The notes beneath the pieces are model-generated. The model did not search any database and was not told the origin of the DNA. It was given only the letters and a program-made list of their open reading frames with translations. Below are positions 44,277 to 53,703 of a stretch of 64,000 nt of DNA, in pieces. Origin of the DNA: Apodospora peruviana (taxonomy: Eukaryota; Ascomycota; Sordariomycetes; Sordariales; Lasiosphaeriaceae); contig JAUEDM010000005.1 of the NCBI GenBank assembly GCA_033439685.1, positions 2,232,001-2,296,000 on the forward strand, written 5' to 3'. The stretch's first letter is position 1. Every line of letters starts with the position of its first letter. A program made the translations under genes and the position numbers.

Positions 44277-47200
44277 ATGAAGCCAAGAGAGACAATGGCC
44301 GGAGAACCAGAGCCACAGAAGCTCGGCCAGCGCCTCTTGCCAACCGTCGTCGACGAGCTTGCCCGAACTGACCCAGGCCGCGTGCTCTACTCGGTCACAA
44401 AGACGGCCAACCCCGCCGATGGCTTCCAGGACATCACAGCCAAGGTCTTTGCTCGGGCCGTCGACCGGTGCGCCTGGCTCATCGACAAGAGCCTCGGCGG
44501 CCCGGGAAAAGGGAAGTTCCCGACCCTGACTTACATGGGGCCGCAAGACATTGTGTACGGCATCGTGATCCTCGCCAGCATCAAGGCCGGCTACAAGCTG
44601 CTCCTCAACTCGCCGCGCAACACGCTGGAAGCCCACCTAGCTCTGCTGGAGCAGACAGACTGCCACACTTTCCTGCTTCCTCCCAACTTTCCCCTGCCGG
44701 CCGTGAAGCAGATCCTGGCCGCAAGACCGATGAGGGTGGTCGAGATCCCAGCCGGCATTCAATACTGGACACAGGATGAGCCGCCCGTTCAGGCCTATCC
44801 GTACACCAAGAGTTTTGCCGACGCAAAATCGGAGCCGTTCGTGCTGTTGCACACATCCGGGTCCACCGGGATCCCCAAGCCCATCGTCCAGACGCACGCG
44901 ACTGTCTCACCCCTGGACGCCTTTGGTGCCCTGCCATCGTTGGGGCTGCCGCCGTGTATGCCGGCAATGTGTGCAGATACACGGGTCTACCTCGCATTTC
45001 CCCTATTCCACTGCGCCGGCGTCAACATGCTCCTCCCAGCAGCAATATACGGCAACTTCACCATCGTTCTGGGCCCATTCCCACCCTCTGGCGAGGTCGC
45101 CAACGCGGTGCACGTCCACGGCAACGTACAGCACAGCGTGCTCATCCCGACGACGCTGATCGAGCTCGCCCAGGACCCCGAGCATCTCGACAACCTGTCC
45201 CGGCTGACTCAAATCACTTTTGGCGGTGGGCCCTGTCCGCAGGCGGTCGGTGACCTGATCAGCACCAAAACGCGGCTGATGAGCTGTCTGGGCACCACCG
45301 AGTGCGGCATTCTTCCGCATGTGCTCTGCGACCCGGAGGACTGGGCCTACATGAGCGTCAGCCCTGTGCTTGGCCACGAGTACCGCCACGTTTCTGGCGA
45401 CCTGTACGAGCAGGTGATCGTGCGCGATCCCAAGCTCGACCGTTATCAGGGCATCTTTGCCACGTTTCCAGACAAGCAGGAGTTTCCGATGCAGGACCTG
45501 TACTCAAAACACCCGACCAAGGAGAATGTGTGGTTGTACCGAGGACGGACCGACGACATCGTCGTTTTCTCCAACGGCGAGAAGCTCAACCCTTTGGACA
45601 TGGAGGGGATGATCTGCGCGCATCCGGCCGTAGGCGCGGCGCTTGTTGGGGGTGCCGGTCGCTTTCAGTCCTGCCTGCTGGTTGAGGCAGCGAGCAAGCC
45701 GCCCGCGGGCGAAGAGGAGAGGCAGGCGCTGATCGGGGCCATCTGGTCGACTGTGGAGGCTGCAAACAGGCAGAGTCCTTCCCACGGGCGCATCCATCGC
45801 GACATGGTACTATTCACGACGGCCGAGAAGCCGATGCTGAGGGCCGGCAAGGGTACCGTGCAGCGCAAGCTGACCTTGGAGCTGTATGCCGCGGAGCTGG
45901 ATGCTCTGTATGAGGCAGCGAGCGATGCTGATGGTGGCGGCGCTGCAGTTCCGCAAATTTCCACAAACGGTGCTGGGAATAATAGCATCGAAGACGCCAT
46001 CAGGCAAATACTTGCCAAGTCAACCGAGCTAGGCAATGTTAGCAGCCTTCCGCAGGATGCCAACCTCTTCGAGTTGGGCTTCGACTCGTTACAAGTGACC
46101 GTGATAGCCCGCGAGCTCAACAAGCTCGTCGCCTCAGCAAGACGCGGTTCCAGCAGTGCTCGGCATCCGACAGTTAAGCCCAGAGCAGTGTACTCGAATC
46201 CCACCATCGCCTCTCTCGTCACTTTTGTCGAGGGCCTCGTGGCAGGCAAGTCCCAGAACAGGAGCAGCAGCAGCAGGACAGAAGAGACCCCCGAGCAAAA
46301 GATGCAGAGCATCTACAGGCTACACGCATCGGACCTTCCCATCTCCGCTCGACCACCCGCCAGTAGTGCCGCCGGTGGCGGCGCTGTGGTCCTACTGACC
46401 GGCTCAACCGGCTCCCTGGGGTCGTACATCCTCGACTCCCTCCTCAACGATTCCCGCATCGAGCACATCTACTGCCTCAACCGCGGACCTGACAGCCTCG
46501 CGCGGCAGCAAGCCTCCCTGAAAACCAAGGGATTATCATCATCACGGACTCTCCGAAACAACAACCGCGTGTCGTGTCTAGACATAACCGATTTGTCGCA
46601 ACCGTATTTCAGCTTATCGCTGTCCGAGTACCGTATGTTGCTAGAGCGCGTGGCTATCGTCATCCACAACGCGTGGCAGGTGGATTTCAACCTCTCGATC
46701 GAGTCGTTTGCGCGCCATGTTGCTGCAGTCAGGCGGTTCGTTGACTTTTCCGCCGGTGCACGCCTGGGCCCGTCTGTGTTCTTCTTGTCGAGCGTCAGCG
46801 CCGTGGCGAACTACCCTCGAATAATAACACGGCGAGTTTCCTCTGGGAAGAAGCCGGAAGAAGAAAAGGGGGTGCCGGAGGAGACATTTGACGACTGGCG
46901 AGTCCCGCATGACACGGGGTACGGACAGTCTAAACTCGTGGCCGAGTCGTTGCTAGATGCCGTGGCCTCTCTCGCAGGGATCCAGGCGGCCGTGTGTAGG
47001 ATCGGACAGGTTGCCGGGCCGAGTAGTTTTTCTGCTAAGGGGGAATGGCCAAGGAGCGAATGGCTGCCCAGCTTGATCGCCAGCTCAAAGTACCTCGGCA
47101 AACTGCCCGATTCGCTTGGGCGGATGCAGATCGTGGACTGGGTTCCTGTCGACGTTGTGGCCAAGTGTGTAGTTGAGCTGGCGCTGGTCCATCGTGCGGA

Positions 47201-47588
47201 CAGTACGACTCCTGACGAGGTGGATGGGGCTTCGGTCTATCACATTGTGAATCCGCAGCGCACGACGTGGGACAGGTTGGCGCCCACCGTTGCCAGATGT
47301 CTAGCTCAAGGAGGCGGCGCCCGGAATATTGAGACGGTGCCATTGGAGGCGTGGGTAGATGCGCTGCGTCGGAGTGCGTCTTCCGAGAGTAACGACATGT
47401 CTGGGAGGAGGAGTAATCCGGCTGTCAAGATTCTCGAGTACTTTGAGGAAATGGTGGACGATGGAGAGAATGCCGCTGTACTTCTGAATGTAGACAAAAC
47501 AAAAAGCCTGTTGGGGCCGCTGTTGGCTGACCTGGGTCCGGTTCGGGAGAAATGGATGGAGTACTGGATGAAGCAATGGGCGTTCTGA
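44277..47588 (+). CDS. NRPS-like enzyme: adenylation, carrier, thioester reductase (carboxylate reductase type)
   Basis: Intronless, 1103 aa. An AMP-binding adenylation domain spans residues about 30-530, with core LLHTSGSTGIPKP at 190-202, then GTTECG and YRGRTDDIVVFSNGEK. A carrier domain follows at about 570-660, with FELGFDSLQ and the pantetheine-accepting Ser604. The rest is a Lys2-type reductase: NADPH loop TGSTGSLGSYIL from 708, YGQSK (Tyr882), and VDWVPVD with conserved surroundings. There is no condensation domain. The expected chemistry is activation of a carboxylic acid as AMP ester, loading on the carrier and NADPH reduction to an aldehyde or alcohol. Aryl or alpha-keto acid substrates are common for this class, but the code residues were not decoded. 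The UbiA prenyltransferase gene upstream suggests an aromatic acid. A second ATG lies six codons downstream of the chosen start. Confidence 0.93.
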   Translation: MKPRETMAGEPEPQKLGQRLLPTVVDELARTDPGRVLYSVTKTANPADGFQDITAKVFARAVDRCAWLIDKSLGGPGKGKFPTLTYMGPQDIVYGIVILASIKAGYKLLLNSPRNTLEAHLALLEQTDCHTFLLPPNFPLPAVKQILAARPMRVVEIPAGIQYWTQDEPPVQAYPYTKSFADAKSEPFVLLHTSGSTGIPKPIVQTHATVSPLDAFGALPSLGLPPCMPAMCADTRVYLAFPLFHCAGVNMLLPAAIYGNFTIVLGPFPPSGEVANAVHVHGNVQHSVLIPTTLIELAQDPEHLDNLSRLTQITFGGGPCPQAVGDLISTKTRLMSCLGTTECGILPHVLCDPEDWAYMSVSPVLGHEYRHVSGDLYEQVIVRDPKLDRYQGIFATFPDKQEFPMQDLYSKHPTKENVWLYRGRTDDIVVFSNGEKLNPLDMEGMICAHPAVGAALVGGAGRFQSCLLVEAASKPPAGEEERQALIGAIWSTVEAANRQSPSHGRIHRDMVLFTTAEKPMLRAGKGTVQRKLTLELYAAELDALYEAASDADGGGAAVPQISTNGAGNNSIEDAIRQILAKSTELGNVSSLPQDANLFELGFDSLQVTVIARELNKLVASARRGSSSARHPTVKPRAVYSNPTIASLVTFVEGLVAGKSQNRSSSSRTEETPEQKMQSIYRLHASDLPISARPPASSAAGGGAVVLLTGSTGSLGSYILDSLLNDSRIEHIYCLNRGPDSLARQQASLKTKGLSSSRTLRNNNRVSCLDITDLSQPYFSLSLSEYRMLLERVAIVIHNAWQVDFNLSIESFARHVAAVRRFVDFSAGARLGPSVFFLSSVSAVANYPRIITRRVSSGKKPEEEKGVPEETFDDWRVPHDTGYGQSKLVAESLLDAVASLAGIQAAVCRIGQVAGPSSFSAKGEWPRSEWLPSLIASSKYLGKLPDSLGRMQIVDWVPVDVVAKCVVELALVHRADSTTPDEVDGASVYHIVNPQRTTWDRLAPTVARCLAQGGGARNIETVPLEAWVDALRRSASSESNDMSGRRSNPAVKILEYFEEMVDDGENAAVLLNVDKTKSLLGPLLADLGPVREKWMEYWMKQWAF

Positions 47589-47680
47589 GTTTCGTTAGTC
47601 CTCAAGCCTTGTAAAGTATTCGCTTCAAGGTTTTAAGTCCTAGTAGAGGTGTGTTTTGGGTTATAGTTGTGTATGACGCT

Positions 47681-47712
47681 ACAGTTTGCTAAGACGTTTC
47701 CTACAGTCCCTT
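47681..47712 (+). repeat. Dispersed repeat R1, left copy
   Basis: 32 bp with 29 matches to 55314-55345, including an exact 22 bp core that starts AAGACGTTTCC. The two copies bracket the RAD4-SET segment in the same orientation. Confidence 0.8.
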
Positions 47713-47729
47713 TACAAGCCCTTGTGGAC

Positions 47730-48370
47730 TACCAAGTTGCCCACGACCTCAGATTCCTTCTTCCACTCCCCCCCCCCCCCCCCCCCCCACCCCCCCCCAA
47801 AGGTGACCGGGGCTCCGGGCCCTTGGCAAGCCGGGCTTCCGCAAGTCTTGGGCGTCTTGTCAGCAGTGCCATGGGGACACCCCTCGTACCCGATGTACTA
47901 GTTTTTGCACATGCTGGACGGCCTGGACCTAACTGTCTTGACTCGTCAGTGGTGCAGGGGATATGGTTGTCTGTGCGTGTGGATGCTTACCTGTGTGGGT
48001 GTGTATGTGTGTGCCTGAGTGCGCGTCTCTGTGCCTCTGAGCGGGCGTTTTTTGTTTATGACCAGGCGTCGCCAGTATCTTGGACAGGCGTCTCTGTCTC
48101 TATGGACGTGGATTTTTTGGTTTCAGGGTGGGCGTGTCTATGTGAACAGGCCAGGCGTTTCTGTATCTATAATAAGGTGTTGAGATTTAGAGGGGTTTGC
48201 AACTAGCTTTAAGGATCTTGCCTTATATATTAGACAAACTTCGATTCTAAATGTCTCGGTAAATGTCTCGGTATTATAAGCGTGCGTTATAATTAAGTAT
48301 TGAATGAAGCAATATAGGACGAAGATTGAACGGCCGTTTAAGGAGTGCTATTAATCGGATGAAAAGGTGC
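47730..48370 (+). repeat. Diverged unit A of a direct duplication
   Basis: It aligns in patches with 48630-49605. The start is a CACGACCTCAG/CCACCTCAGG region before a C-rich stretch, then CTTGGCAAGCC/CTTGGCAGCC. The end is an AGACAAACTTCGATTC/AGACCAACTTCAATCC block at 48231 and 49471. Many differences are transitions. Confidence 0.6.
47768..47798 (+). repeat. Poly-C tract
   Basis: 21 C, one A, then 9 C. The exact length is likely unstable or hard to sequence. Confidence 0.85.
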
Positions 48371-49280
48371 TCACACTTCACCCCAGACCAACCCAAAAAT
48401 GCTCCTGACTCTGACGAGCAGGGCCGTCAGAGTTTCCCATACAGACACCTCACACATCCGTCTGACATCCCTCATTACCCATTCAAAGTTCCCGATACAG
48501 ACAGCTCCCACCTCCCGTCTAACATCACACATTGCCATGCTTATGCATTCCGTGCCTTTTTGCCCCTGTGCTTGTCCTCTACCCTTGTTTTCTGCGCGGA
48601 GCTGCACTCTTTGCACAGACCACCCTCATCAGTCGTCCAGTTCTTGGCCACCTCAGGCTTTTTCCGTCCACTCCCCTGCTTCATCACGAAAGACTTCGGG
48701 TCCGGGGCCTTGGCAGCCTGGCTTTTTGCACCATATGATATCGGCAATGATATGGCCGCATACCTTGTGCCTTGCGTACTGGCATTGGCACTGGCACATC
48801 CTGGCTGTCGCGACGAGGGGATATTGCTGACTCGAAGGCTGAGTCTTGTGTGTGTGTGTCTGTGCCTGACTGTGCGTCGCTGTCGGTTTGGACGAAGGTC
48901 GTGGACTGCTGACGATGCGCCCTTGGTTCGTAGACGGGCGTCTTTGGTTGATGGACGTGGAGTTTTTGGTGTCTAGACGGACTTCTCTGTCTTTTTGGAG
49001 GTACGGCACCTGTTTCTCAGCCGGCATCTTGTTAAAGCGGGCGTTTTATGTGTTTGGGGTGATGCTTATGAGTTTCCGAGAAGGTCAGATTGTCTTTTCT
49101 AGGAGAGGGCCTCTATTTTTGTGGAGGGGGGATTTCTGTGTTCTAGGAGGGCGGGCCTGCTTTTCTATGAGAGGACCCCTTGATATCTGGGCAAGCGTCT
49201 CCGGTTGCTGAGTGTGGTGTAATTTTTGGGGTTTGAGTGAGCGTTTATGTGTTTGCTGGGTGGGCGTCTTGTTGCTGTTT
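48040..49280 (+). repeat. Degenerate minisatellite, RGGCGTYTYTGT core
   Basis: About ten irregularly spaced copies of a motif like AGGCGTCTCTGTCTCTATGG are seen, for example near 48064, 48083, 48128, 48153, 48936, 49038, 49237 and 49261. Spacing is commonly 20-45 bp within clusters. Confidence 0.5.
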
Positions 49281-49605
49281 GGAGGCTCTGGTTCGCGCAG
49301 AGGATCTGTTGGCAGACATATATATATATATGGGGTTAAAATTTTTCTGGGCGCTGTTCTTCGCGGTTATGTCGTCGGATGGAGTGATATGGTGAGTGAT
49401 CCATCTTAGGCTGTCCATAGTGGCCACGATGTATGTGCGCAACCGGCCTTGAAGCTGTTGCTTTGTGTGTCAGACCAACTTCAATCCTAAATATCTCGTC
49501 ATATTTCATATGAGCGTGCGTCATGTAACTAAAATAAAGCAAGAACACATAGATTGGACTGCAGTCTGAAAGAACTGAGTACCCTAATCAGATGGAAAGA
49601 TGACT
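48630..49605 (+). repeat. Diverged unit B of a direct duplication
   Basis: The partner of unit A, longer by extra minisatellite-like sequence and an AT dinucleotide run at about 49317-49330. The last 130 bp keeps the clearest similarity to unit A. Confidence 0.6.
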
Positions 49606-49830
49606 ATTAATGATGCATGTTACGAGATCTAATTCTGGATAAAACTACATATGAAATTCATGGTTCTCCTTACATACAGGCCAGTTAGTACTAAGGTTGA
49701 TGTATAAACTTGGGTTCGGCTATAATGGATTCACTGAAGCCCGGTCTAGGTCCTCGATGCATGGAGAAGTCAACCGTGTAACGCGGCTGAGCTCGGCCAG
49801 CCCCTGACAGTCTTGCGGCCTTTTGGCCTT

Positions 49831-49955
49831 TGTCATGGCGTGGCGCTATGCAGTATATAATCCACAGTATTCTAAGCCTAGTCAACTTGGAATTCGACAT
49901 CCTTTTGTAACGGGAAGGTGAGCTCAGTGGTGTGGGTCATTGTGCGACGCCGTCA
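49831..49955 (+). repeat. Dispersed repeat R2, left copy
   Basis: Diverged match to 54951-55073 in the same orientation. Shared pieces include TGTCATGG, ATGCAGTATATAA, a GGAATTC/CGACAT block and GTGCGAC-CGCCGTCAC. Both copies have an A-box-like AGC-CAGT segment that hints at a tRNA-derived SINE origin (weak). Confidence 0.65.
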
Positions 49956-50627
49956 CAGCCTTGCATTGTTAACAATACGGCTTGCCTAAGCCGCCTGCTT
50001 GTATATAGTGAATCACGCAGTTTTGAAATAAGGCATGTGATGATTGCGACCAGTGTGTGTTTACCCCTTTTCGGTTTTGTTGACTCGGAATAGGGTTCGG
50101 GTTGGAAGTAGACGTTTACTGTACACCCCTGCCGGGAATTTAAAGGGTTAGTGCAGTTACTTGCCAGGCCCTGGTCCGGTCTGCTGGGTAACCTTTCTAT
50201 TTATGGTCTTTGACGGGTAAGCTGGATAGATAAAGACTAAATAGTAAATCTAGCATGCTTATTAGATGGATCAAGATATACGTCTCCTTGGAATAACTAT
50301 AAAGCCAGTAGTAGATAGAACGATGCGTTATTTTTGTCCAGACCACGGCCTGCCAAGTAGTGCACTAACCGTTCAAATCTGGCCGAGGTGGAATGGCATT
50401 AGTCAGCAACGTTGGATTCCAATTAATGCGGATCACGTGGTTTCGCGATGAATCAATCAATCACGCCCCGCGCGGTGTGGATCATCCGAGTCGGCGCCGG
50501 CAGGTACGAATGACGTGCAAACGAGTGCCTGCTGCTTTTTGGTTCTGCTGCCTACTGCAGGTCGGCAGCCAAATCAGGTGTCACCTAAATTTCTTAACCC
50601 TTTCATTTCCTCGTCATTCTCGTCACC

Positions 50628-53276
50628 ATGGTAGGCCGAAAACGCAATGCGCCACCAGCCGAGAGCAGCCGGCGGGGTGCCGGCGCCAGTACGACACCGC
50701 AGAACTCACAAGCGTCCGCCGGATCGCGGAGGACCACCCGGGCAACTCCGGCCGGCCGGGGCGGTCCGGTGTTGCCAGACGTCTACCGGGATATGCTGAT
50801 CGAGGCGAGAGATGCGGGTGCGGGCATTCTACCAGAGCGCCCGCTAAAACGCAGGCGGCGCCCGGGGGAAAGGACGGCCCTAGTAAAGGCGGAGCCAACG
50901 CCTGCTGCTCCCGTCGTCGCCGGCTCGTCCGCTGCTCAGCCGAATGTCAATGATGAGGACGATGATGACGACATCGAATTTGAAGATGTGGTTCTACCTG
51001 CGCCAACAATCCAGACCATCGTTCAAGAATCTGATGACGATGATGACGACCAACCCACATTTGAAGACGTGGACATCGATCTGGGTGGTCCATCGTCGGC
51101 AGCGGCCGCCGGCGAACAAACCCTGGAACTGAATCTGACTGCCCAAAAGGTAGCAATGGCGCCCGCCCGTCGCGCGGCAGACCGACGGCAAGTCGTCAGC
51201 AAAGAGGAGAGGCAGCGCCGTGTCGAAATACACAAGATGCACCTCCTCTCCCTGCTATCGCACGTCGAGCGGCGGAACCGCTGGTGCAACGACCCGAAAG
51301 TCCAGGATGCCCTCCGGCCTCTTGTGACCGACAAGATGATGAGGGGTCTGATTCCGAGGACGAACCAGCCGCAGCTAGGACGGTCGGAGTCGTTGAAGGT
51401 TGGTTTGCAAGAGACTAGCACCATGTTCAAGGTGAAATATAGTATCACGGAGCGAGGTCTACGGAGGGCTCTATGGGCCGAGGACGAGGAGCTGCTCAAG
51501 AACTATCAACTTCCAGACGACATCGAGTCGACATTGGAGAAGGGCGATTTTCTCGAGGCAGCCAAGACCCTGTCTGGTTCCCGCGACGTTGGTGCCCAGC
51601 TGTTCTGCGCCTTATTACGATCCGCTGGGGTAGAGGCACGCCTGGTATGCTCCTTACAACCACTATCGTGTGTTCCTGGAGCCCCCCCAATGCCAAAACC
51701 GCGCAACACCGAGACACCATCAAAGAAACCGCCGTCCCAAGCCGAGATGTACGCCGCAATTGTGGACAAGTACGACCCTCCGAGGGAAGAGTTCGTGGCA
51801 TCCAGCACCACCCCGTCACCACGCCGGCGCCTCGGCCACCCCCATGCAGCGGCCTACCACATACCATCAATGACCGCCCCTCCGTCATCACGACCCGAAC
51901 CCACCAACAAACCCAAGCGTATCCGCGGCGAGTCGACGTTTCCGGTGTACTGGGTCGAGGTCCTTGACACGGCCTACCAGAAATGGCACCCTGTCGACCC
52001 GCTGGTGACTTGCACGCAATGGCGCCCCCGCGCGCTGGAACCGCCCTCCTCGGACCGCGAGAACTGCCTGACCTACATCATCGCGTTCGAGTCAGACGGC
52101 AGCGCCAAGGACGTGACCCGGCGGTACGCGAAAGCGTACAACTCTAAGACCCGGCGAATGCGCATCGATGGGCTCATTGGCGCTAATCGCAGTACCACCG
52201 CCAACTCTACCACCCAAGTTGGAGGAACAGCAGCACTGACTGGCGAGCGCTGGTGGCGGCGTGCCATGCGGAGATACCGCAAGCCCGTCCCGACCGACCT
52301 CGAGCAGATCGAGCTCAACGAGCTGGTGGCGGAGGAGGCGAAGGAGCCTATGCCGCGCAACGTGGCCGACTTCAAGGACCACCCCGTCTACGCGCTGGAG
52401 AGACATCTGCGCCGGCACGAGGTTCTGGTGCCGGACGCGCAGACGTCGGGGACCGTGGGCGCCGGGAGCAAGGCGCCGCTGGAGCGGATTTATCGCCGGC
52501 GCGACGTGCGGGTTGCGAGGTCGCGCGAGAAGTGGTACCGATTGGGCAGGGTGGTGAGGGACGGCGAGGAGCCGGTCAAGGTGTTGCCAAAGCGGCAGGT
52601 TAGGAAACGGGGTAGATTTGGAGGTTATGATGATGACAATGGCGAGGATGAGGAGGAGGATGATCCGGATAAGGTTGGTTTGTTTGGGGAGTATGCTGCT
52701 GGAGGCACGCCGATCTATATGGAGGAGCAAACGGACAGATACGAACCTCCGGCGGTGGTAAATGGACGGGTACCCAAGAATAAGTTTGGGAATGTGGATG
52801 TCTACGTGCCGAGCATGGTACCCAGAGGCGGGGTACATATTCTCCATGAGCGGGCGGCGCAGGCTGCTTACATTCTGGGGGTGGATTATGCGCCTGCGTT
52901 GACGGGGTTCTCGTTCAATGGGAGGCAGGGGACTGCTATGTTGACGGGGGTAGTGGTTCCCAAGGAGGTAGAGGAGGGCATCTGGGCGGTTATCGAGGGA
53001 TTGACGGATCTGGATGCCGAGCTGGAACGGGAGAGGAGGAGTAGAAAGGCACTGAGAATGTGGAGTCGATTCTTGAAGGGACTCAGGATTAGGGAGAGGA
53101 TATGGGCTGGTGTTAATCAGGATGAGGATGATGGTGCGGAAGGTCAAGGTGAGGTTAAAGGGAAGGGGCTCGTGGTTGACGAGGATGATGTGGATATGGA
53201 TGATGCTAAAAGCGATGTCTCGGAGGAGTATTTTATGGGGGATGATGATGAGGGGGGCGGGTTTCTTATTGAATAG
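50628..53276 (+). CDS. RAD4: DNA damage recognition factor Rad4/XPC
   Basis: Intronless, 882 aa. The N-terminus is basic with acidic DDDDD patches (residues about 108-150), which are typical TFIIH/Rad23-contact regions. A transglutaminase-fold domain covers about 215-520 (VGAQLFCALLRSAGVEARLVCSLQPL, then FPVYWVEVLDTAYQKWHPVDP from 438). The beta-hairpin domains follow. BHD1 has FKDHPVYALERHLRRHEVL after residue 578, then comes BHD2 (YRRRDVRVARSREKWYRLGR), and BHD3 has FGNVDVYVPSMVPRGGVHI near 720. With Rad23 and Rad33 it opens DNA at helix-distorting lesions to begin global nucleotide excision repair. All domains are present. The gene is intact although repeats lie on both sides. Confidence 0.95.
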   Translation: MVGRKRNAPPAESSRRGAGASTTPQNSQASAGSRRTTRATPAGRGGPVLPDVYRDMLIEARDAGAGILPERPLKRRRRPGERTALVKAEPTPAAPVVAGSSAAQPNVNDEDDDDDIEFEDVVLPAPTIQTIVQESDDDDDDQPTFEDVDIDLGGPSSAAAAGEQTLELNLTAQKVAMAPARRAADRRQVVSKEERQRRVEIHKMHLLSLLSHVERRNRWCNDPKVQDALRPLVTDKMMRGLIPRTNQPQLGRSESLKVGLQETSTMFKVKYSITERGLRRALWAEDEELLKNYQLPDDIESTLEKGDFLEAAKTLSGSRDVGAQLFCALLRSAGVEARLVCSLQPLSCVPGAPPMPKPRNTETPSKKPPSQAEMYAAIVDKYDPPREEFVASSTTPSPRRRLGHPHAAAYHIPSMTAPPSSRPEPTNKPKRIRGESTFPVYWVEVLDTAYQKWHPVDPLVTCTQWRPRALEPPSSDRENCLTYIIAFESDGSAKDVTRRYAKAYNSKTRRMRIDGLIGANRSTTANSTTQVGGTAALTGERWWRRAMRRYRKPVPTDLEQIELNELVAEEAKEPMPRNVADFKDHPVYALERHLRRHEVLVPDAQTSGTVGAGSKAPLERIYRRRDVRVARSREKWYRLGRVVRDGEEPVKVLPKRQVRKRGRFGGYDDDNGEDEEEDDPDKVGLFGEYAAGGTPIYMEEQTDRYEPPAVVNGRVPKNKFGNVDVYVPSMVPRGGVHILHERAAQAAYILGVDYAPALTGFSFNGRQGTAMLTGVVVPKEVEEGIWAVIEGLTDLDAELERERRSRKALRMWSRFLKGLRIRERIWAGVNQDEDDGAEGQGEVKGKGLVVDEDDVDMDDAKSDVSEEYFMGDDDEGGGFLIE

Positions 53277-53703
53277 CCCAGATATACTGAGTCGGCGTTG
53301 GACAGGAAAATCCAAAGGGTGGCGTCGGGGTAAGACCACTGAGATGGTTTGTGTATTCTGGCAGTTCGCAACTCGACATGAGCCAGTTGCGAGGTCTACA
53401 ACTGATATCTCAGAGGAAACCAGGTTATGACCAAGAGAAAAGTCAAACAAATTGGCGAATCAGAACAGGTTCATGGGTTGTGGTGGTCGTCTGCCTCTGG
53501 CCTGAGGCTGTAAGTCGGCAGAGGGCCGGCCTGAATGCACTAGAGGGCTGCATGAATTGCGGTCTCTGCGCATCCACACCGACTCCAAAACTCACAATCA
53601 TAAAAGAATCCAACAAACCTCAACGGTCTTGAGTGGGCAAGCACATCATATTTCAATCTTACATTCAAGCTGAACAGAGAACTTACAAACCCAATCTCAA
53701 AAT
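53277..53703. other. Intergenic
   Basis: Short gap between RAD4 and the SET gene on the same strand. It should hold the RAD4 3' UTR and the SET gene promoter. Nothing else seen. Confidence 0.5.

Larger units (their letters stand above)
47589..50627. other. Repeat-rich, gene-free region
   Basis: About 3 kb with no credible gene. It holds a poly-C tract, two diverged copies of a roughly 0.6-1.0 kb unit, GGCGT-type degenerate minisatellite sequence and a repeat that recurs beyond the SET gene. Coding-length frames here are of low complexity. No transposase was recognised. Confidence 0.6.

Noticed and set aside
47589..50627. Degraded transposon coding region
   Set aside because: No transposase, reverse transcriptase or terminal repeat could be read in any frame; only noncoding repeats are supported.
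52092..53450. 452-codon open frame on the minus strand
   Set aside because: It lies antisense over RAD4, follows RAD4 codon bias and has no domain of its own. RAD4 has all its expected domains on the plus strand.
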